Shown here piece by piece: positions 5,207 through 8,370 of a stretch of 8,370 nt of DNA. The translations under genes were made by a program, and so were the position numbers. The notes under the pieces were generated by a model. It was not told where the DNA came from. It searched no databases and was given only the letters and a program-made list of their open reading frames with translations. Position 1 is the stretch's first letter. Each line of letters begins with the position of its first letter. This DNA is from an uncultured Faecalibacterium sp. (GTDB lineage Bacteria; Bacillota; Clostridia; Oscillospirales; Ruminococcaceae): positions 1 through 8,370 of the forward strand of contig CAKSZM010000077.1 of the NCBI GenBank assembly GCA_934525735.1. The letters are read 5' to 3'.

Positions 5207-7192
5207 ATGGAAAAGATCTCCCGTAAAGGATTTCTGAAGATCGCAGCAGCTGCTGCCATGAGCGGTGTCACCGCTGCCGGTCTGGCTGCCTGCAATGCAG
5301 CCAGCAGCGCCTCCGGCGTTTCCAGTGCAGCCGGTATCTACACCCCCGGCACCTACACCGCTACTGCCAAGGGCATGAGCGAGATCACCGCCACTGTCAC
5401 CTTTGATGCCAATACCATCACCAAGGTGGAACTGGACCTCTCCGGCGAGACCGAGAGCATCGGCGTTGCAGCCAAGGACAAGCTCATTGAGCAGATCATG
5501 AATGCCCAGACCAGCCAGATCGACGGCGTGACCGGTGCAACCGTCACCAGCAAGGCCGTGCAGAACGCTGTGGCAGACTGCATCCAGCAGGCCAGCGGCG
5601 GTGCCATCAACCCTGCACAGCAGTCCACCGAGGAAACCTCCTCTACCGCCGACTGGCTGGGTGAGGCACCGGAGATCGTCGAGAGCGATATCAAGCAGAC
5701 CGTGGACTGCGAGGTTCTGGTGGTGGGTGCCGGTTCGTCCGGTAGCTTTGCCGCCGCCGCTGCCGCCGAGGCTGGTGCCAAGACCATCCTCATCGAGAAG
5801 TTTGGTCACGATATGGCCAGCGGCATCCGGGATACGCTGGCAGCCTGCGGCTCCAAGCAGCAGCAGGAGGACGGCGACGACGTGAGCAAGAAGGACGCCG
5901 TGCGCTACCTGTGCAACTGGAGTCAGGGCTACACCCGCCGCAGTCTGGCACAGGTCTGGGCCGATAAGAGCGGCGAGACCATGGACTGGTTCACGGATGT
6001 TCTGGCCGAAAGCGGTATCGACTTCCGCCACGAGATCGACGAAAAGCACGAGGGCGACAATTACGAGGTTCTGGATGTCGGCCACAGCACCCAGTATGGC
6101 GAGGAATACAGCGAGCAGCTGACCATGGATGCCGTGCTGAAGCACGCTGAGGCAGACGGTCTGGAAGTTCAGTATGAGATCACCATGGTCAAGCTGGAAA
6201 AGGACGGCGACCGCGTCACCGGCCTGATTGCCAAGAATGCCAACGATGAATATGTGCGCTACAACGCATCCAAGGGCGTGATCCTCGCCTGCGGCGGCTA
6301 CAGCGGAAACGACGTCATGATGAACGCCCTGCAGCCCCAGAGCGTGGAGCAGACCTGCGTCAACTACTCCAAGCCCGGCGCAAAGGGCGACGGCATCAAG
6401 GCGTGCCTGTGGGCTGGTGCCATCATGGACACCACCCACACCTCCATGATCTTCGACCGTGGTGCCATCAAGCCGGACCAGACCGGCGAGTACGGCAAGG
6501 CCAGCGACGGTGCCCTCTTCTGGATGGGCAGCCAGCCGTTCTTGAAGGTGAACCTGAAGGGTGAACGCTTTATGAACGAGTATATGCCCTACGATTTGGT
6601 GCTGCACGCTGCCGCCAGCCAGCCCCACCACACCTACTGCACCATCTGGGACAGCAAGTATGCCGAGGACTGCGAGAAGTTTGCCACCCACGGCTGCAGC
6701 CGTCTGTACCCCCATGTCAACGGCACCAACCCGGTGTTCCCCATGGACTATGTGCAGGCAATGAACGCCGACCTGCAGGATCAGGGCTACATCGTGGAGG
6801 CCAACACCATCGAGGAGCTGGCCGACAAGCTGGGTCTGCCGAAGGAGACCTTTACCGCTACGGTGGACCATTACAATGAGCTGGCCGCCAAGGGCGAGGA
6901 TGAGGACTACGGCAAGGAGAGCTACCGCCTCTCCACCCTGAGCGAGGCACCCTTCTACGGCGTCCGTCAGGCCGGCGGCTATCTGATCTGCACCATCGAC
7001 GGCATCCAGATCGACGACAATATGCACGCCATTGATCAGGACTTCAAGGCCATTCCCGGTCTGTATGTCATTGGTGACATGAGCGGCAACTACTTCTCCG
7101 GCAGCTATCCCAGCCTGATGGCAGGTGCCGCCGCAGGCCGCAGTGCCACCTTCGGCCGCCTTGCCGGTCAGAACGCTGCCGCAGGCATCTGA
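5207..7192 (+). CDS. Exported FMN/FAD lipoprotein reductase (flavocytochrome c / fumarate reductase-like)
   Basis: The 661-residue protein has three parts. The N-terminus (SRKGFLKIAAAAA...LAAC) is a lipoprotein signal with a twin-arginine-like SRKGFLK stretch and a lipobox ending at Cys29. An FMN-binding domain (about 45-128) carries D106-G-V-T-G-A-T112, matching the ApbE flavinylation motif, so FMN is probably linked to Thr112. The FAD-binding domain (about 167-655) has GAGSSG (174-179), Glu197, GERFMNE with Arg454, and a C-terminal GLYVIGDMSGN (618-628). Enzymes of this build use extracellular electrons to reduce unsaturated acceptors such as fumarate or urocanate. The usual substrate-binding HHTMGG and GANRLGG signatures are replaced by GGYLICTIDG and GSYPSLMAG, so the acceptor is probably not fumarate. 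The gene has SD AAGGAAGGA and is divergent from lysR. Confidence 0.9.
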   Translation: MEKISRKGFLKIAAAAAMSGVTAAGLAACNAASSASGVSSAAGIYTPGTYTATAKGMSEITATVTFDANTITKVELDLSGETESIGVAAKDKLIEQIMNAQTSQIDGVTGATVTSKAVQNAVADCIQQASGGAINPAQQSTEETSSTADWLGEAPEIVESDIKQTVDCEVLVVGAGSSGSFAAAAAAEAGAKTILIEKFGHDMASGIRDTLAACGSKQQQEDGDDVSKKDAVRYLCNWSQGYTRRSLAQVWADKSGETMDWFTDVLAESGIDFRHEIDEKHEGDNYEVLDVGHSTQYGEEYSEQLTMDAVLKHAEADGLEVQYEITMVKLEKDGDRVTGLIAKNANDEYVRYNASKGVILACGGYSGNDVMMNALQPQSVEQTCVNYSKPGAKGDGIKACLWAGAIMDTTHTSMIFDRGAIKPDQTGEYGKASDGALFWMGSQPFLKVNLKGERFMNEYMPYDLVLHAAASQPHHTYCTIWDSKYAEDCEKFATHGCSRLYPHVNGTNPVFPMDYVQAMNADLQDQGYIVEANTIEELADKLGLPKETFTATVDHYNELAAKGEDEDYGKESYRLSTLSEAPFYGVRQAGGYLICTIDGIQIDDNMHAIDQDFKAIPGLYVIGDMSGNYFSGSYPSLMAGAAAGRSATFGRLAGQNAAAGI

Positions 7193-7233
7193 TTACAACG
7201 TTTTCCTTCTCTTCTAATTATATCTGCACCTGA

Positions 7234-7267
7234 AAAAGCCGCTCCGGGTCTAGCCGGGGCGGCTTTT
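7234..7267. terminator. Bidirectional terminator between reductase and rpiR-type gene
   Basis: A 14-bp stem (7234-7247 with 7254-7267, one T-G pair) encloses a 6-nt loop and is flanked by A on the left and T on the right. It serves the rightward reductase and the leftward regulator, which converge here. Confidence 0.85.
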
Positions 7268-7309
7268 CTGATGAATAAAAGAAAATGTATTCTCAGATAT
7301 GGAATGCGC

Positions 7310-8062
7310 TCACTGCCCTTCCCTTCCGTTTGGATGCTCGTCCTTTTCCAGAACAAGATCCATGAGATACTCAAAAGTGATGAGTACCCGCGCATAGAAA
7401 TAGTTGGCGGTAAGGTTTCGGTCATCCAGCATCTTGTCGTCCAGCAGCACAAAGGCAGGATCTGCACAGTGGGCGATGGGAGAATTGTCAGCACCCACAA
7501 AGGCAATGATGCTCCGGTGCTGTGCAAAGGAGTCCTGCACCGGCTTCAGGATGGTGTCGGTCTTTCCGCTCTTGCTGATGGCAATGACCAGCCCGGCATT
7601 CAGTGCACCGCTTTCGTAGACCTCATAGCTATTGGAGCCGATGGCGCAGTAGCCCAAAACCAGCAGCTTCCGCACCATAAATTCCTGCAAAGGGGCACAG
7701 AAGCCGGTGCCTGTCACTAGGATGGGCTTCTGCCGGTTGTCATGGAGCAGCTCCACAAAGCGGTGTATTTTTTCTTCGGGAATGTCCCCGATAAAGGCGG
7801 TGATGTCGGAGGCGTGGTTTTTATTATCGATCTCGTTCTGGATCAGGAAACCGATGCGGTAGACCATATCGGTATAGCCGGTATAGCCCATCTTCTTGCT
7901 CAGCCGGATCACGGCTGCAGGAGAGGTGTAATTCTGCGCTGCAAACTCCCGTACGCTGCACTGACCGCCATTTTTTGCGGTTTCCAGCACCGCATGAAGA
8001 AGCTGCTGCTCATTGGCGTTCAGATGGTATTGATCCGCCAGTTTGTAAAGGTCGTGTTTCAT
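7310..8062 (-). CDS. MurR/RpiR-family transcriptional regulator with SIS domain
   Basis: The 250-residue protein has an N-terminal HTH_6 domain (about 1-77; SVREFAAQNYTSPAAVIRLS, KKMGYTGYTDM) and a C-terminal SIS sugar-phosphate-binding domain (about 100-235; ILVTGTGFCAPL 114-125 and ISKSGKTDT 162-170). Such regulators sense a phosphosugar and control sugar uptake or catabolic genes. The start at 8062 is chosen because CGGAG lies about 6 nt upstream and the protein then begins at the normal position; an in-frame TTG at 8086 would add eight residues. It is divergent from a probable PTS permease gene, its likely target, and the intergenic region carries matching palindromes. The inducer would then be the phosphosugar made by that PTS. 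Confidence 0.92.
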   Translation of the reverse strand: MKHDLYKLADQYHLNANEQQLLHAVLETAKNGGQCSVREFAAQNYTSPAAVIRLSKKMGYTGYTDMVYRIGFLIQNEIDNKNHASDITAFIGDIPEEKIHRFVELLHDNRQKPILVTGTGFCAPLQEFMVRKLLVLGYCAIGSNSYEVYESGALNAGLVIAISKSGKTDTILKPVQDSFAQHRSIIAFVGADNSPIAHCADPAFVLLDDKMLDDRNLTANYFYARVLITFEYLMDLVLEKDEHPNGREGQ

Positions 8063-8068
8063 GTTTCG
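8060..8068 (+). repeat. Second copy of an operator half-site over the rpiR-type start codon
   Basis: CATGTTTCG at 8060-8068 repeats the right half of the palindrome at 8165-8178 exactly. Binding here would block translation-proximal transcription of the regulator. A 9-base match this close could still be chance. Confidence 0.3.
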
Positions 8069-8106
8069 CTCCGATTCGTGAACCAAAAGATGGCTTGTTT
8101 TCCTGA

Positions 8107-8135
8107 AGTATACGTTGAATCGAGAGTTTTGTCAA
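8107..8135 (-). promoter_or_regulatory. Promoter of the RpiR-family gene
   Basis: On the minus strand, a perfect TTGACA (-35, 8135-8130) and TATACT (-10, 8112-8107) are separated by 17 bp. The predicted start at about 8100 leaves a leader of about 38 nt. Confidence 0.9.
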
Positions 8136-8164
8136 CGTGTATTTCAATGTATCCAACAAGAAAG

Positions 8165-8178
8165 CGAAACATGTTTCG
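8165..8178. promoter_or_regulatory. Perfect 14-bp palindrome, candidate RpiR operator
   Basis: CGAAACATGTTTCG is its own reverse complement. It lies between the two divergent promoters, about 60 bp upstream of the -10 of the PTS gene and 30 bp upstream of the -35 of the regulator. A second inverted repeat, TGAAC-AA-GTTCA (8185-8196), lies just to its right. Confidence 0.6.
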
Positions 8179-8233
8179 ACTTTTGTGAACAAGTTCAAAA
8201 TATGTCCAAATCGGTAGATTTTTTTGTGCAGAG

Positions 8234-8242
8234 TGATATAAT
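8234..8242 (+). promoter_or_regulatory. Extended -10 promoter of the PTS gene
   Basis: TGATATAAT is a perfect extended -10 (TGn plus TATAAT). There is no good -35 at 17 bp (GTAGAT), which fits an extended -10 promoter or one needing help. It leaves a leader of about 80 nt with no evident attenuator hairpin. Confidence 0.75.
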
Positions 8243-8327
8243 CATGCCATCGGAACGGAAAGGTGCACCCCCGAATCCAAAGTACCAAATCAAAAAAGAG
8301 AGATCATGGAACGTTAGGAGAACACCA

Positions 8328-8370
8328 ATGAAACAAAAAGTTATGGATGCTATGCAGAGCTTTTCCAAAG
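8328..8370 (+). CDS. Start of a probable PTS sugar permease (EIIC or EIICB), partial
   Basis: ATG at 8328 with TTAGGAG about 7 nt upstream opens MKQKVMDAMQSFSK up to the window edge. This short amphipathic start (basic helix, then FSK) is typical of glucose/maltose-type PTS EIIC proteins, which continue with the first membrane segment. The divergent RpiR-family regulator and the regulated promoter support a sugar transporter. Only 14 residues are visible, so the family and the sugar are uncertain. Confidence 0.55.
   Translation, partial: MKQKVMDAMQSFSK

Noticed and set aside
5093..7027. A 644-residue open frame on the minus strand opposite the reductase
   Set aside because: It is the antisense of a GC-rich gene with strong codon bias. 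Its protein is Val/Gly/His-rich with no domain, and the plus strand has clear signal, FMN and FAD motifs and an SD.
1..8370. CRISPR arrays, tRNA or rRNA genes, riboswitches
   Set aside because: I found no regularly spaced direct repeats, no cloverleaf with a CCA-type end and no recognisable aptamer on either strand by eye.

Overview
The window looks like chromosome of a low-to-moderate GC gut Firmicute of the Oscillospiraceae, probably Faecalibacterium or a close relative. I judge this from GC-rich core codon use, strong AGGAGG-type ribosome binding sites, the style of the signal-anchored flavoprotein lipoprotein, and the style of the IS3-type remnant and the HipA-like locus. No rRNA or tRNA gene and no CRISPR array is present, so this placement is an inference.

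Layout. Positions 1-99 hold the 3' end of a rightward gene, probably a LysR regulator. It meets a leftward two-gene unit (973-2115 anion permease, then 296-949 NAD(P)H-hydrate epimerase) at a strong hairpin terminator (155-215). Just beyond the epimerase stop is a 16-codon ghost of a DUF5131 (Gp37/Gp68-like) gene. The permease and a rightward HTH gene (2203-2838) diverge from a short AT-rich region where two -10 elements overlap. The HTH gene overlaps a 76-residue ORF that looks like only the N-terminal lobe of a HipA-like kinase, so this appears to be a broken HipA-type toxin-antitoxin locus.

Positions about 3025-4142 form an accessory patch: two tandem terminators, a leader with very small ORFs, a 78-residue protein of mobile-element type, a large structured terminator, and a decayed IS3-family element. 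That element has its left end, promoter, SD-masking hairpin and orfA intact, while orfB is frameshifted and cut off. The patch sits exactly between the truncated HipA-like gene and the next core gene, and probably records insertion followed by deletion.

From 4171 onward the content is coherent metabolism and regulation. A LysR regulator (leftward) faces a 661-residue exported lipoprotein reductase (rightward) with an ApbE-type FMN attachment motif and a fumarate-reductase-like FAD domain. This pair resembles the single-gene extracellular reductases that gut anaerobes use to respire on organic acceptors. The reductase lacks the recognisable C-terminal His and Arg signatures of true fumarate reductases, so its acceptor is probably something else. 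It ends at a bidirectional terminator shared with a leftward RpiR/MurR-family sugar-phosphate regulator (7310-8062). That regulator diverges from the first codons of a probable PTS permease (8328 onward) across a region with two excellent promoters and a perfect 14-bp palindrome.

I do not see a complete, clearly new system. The best leads are the unusual reductase with its regulator, the split HipA-like locus, and the read-through protection hairpin of the IS remnant.
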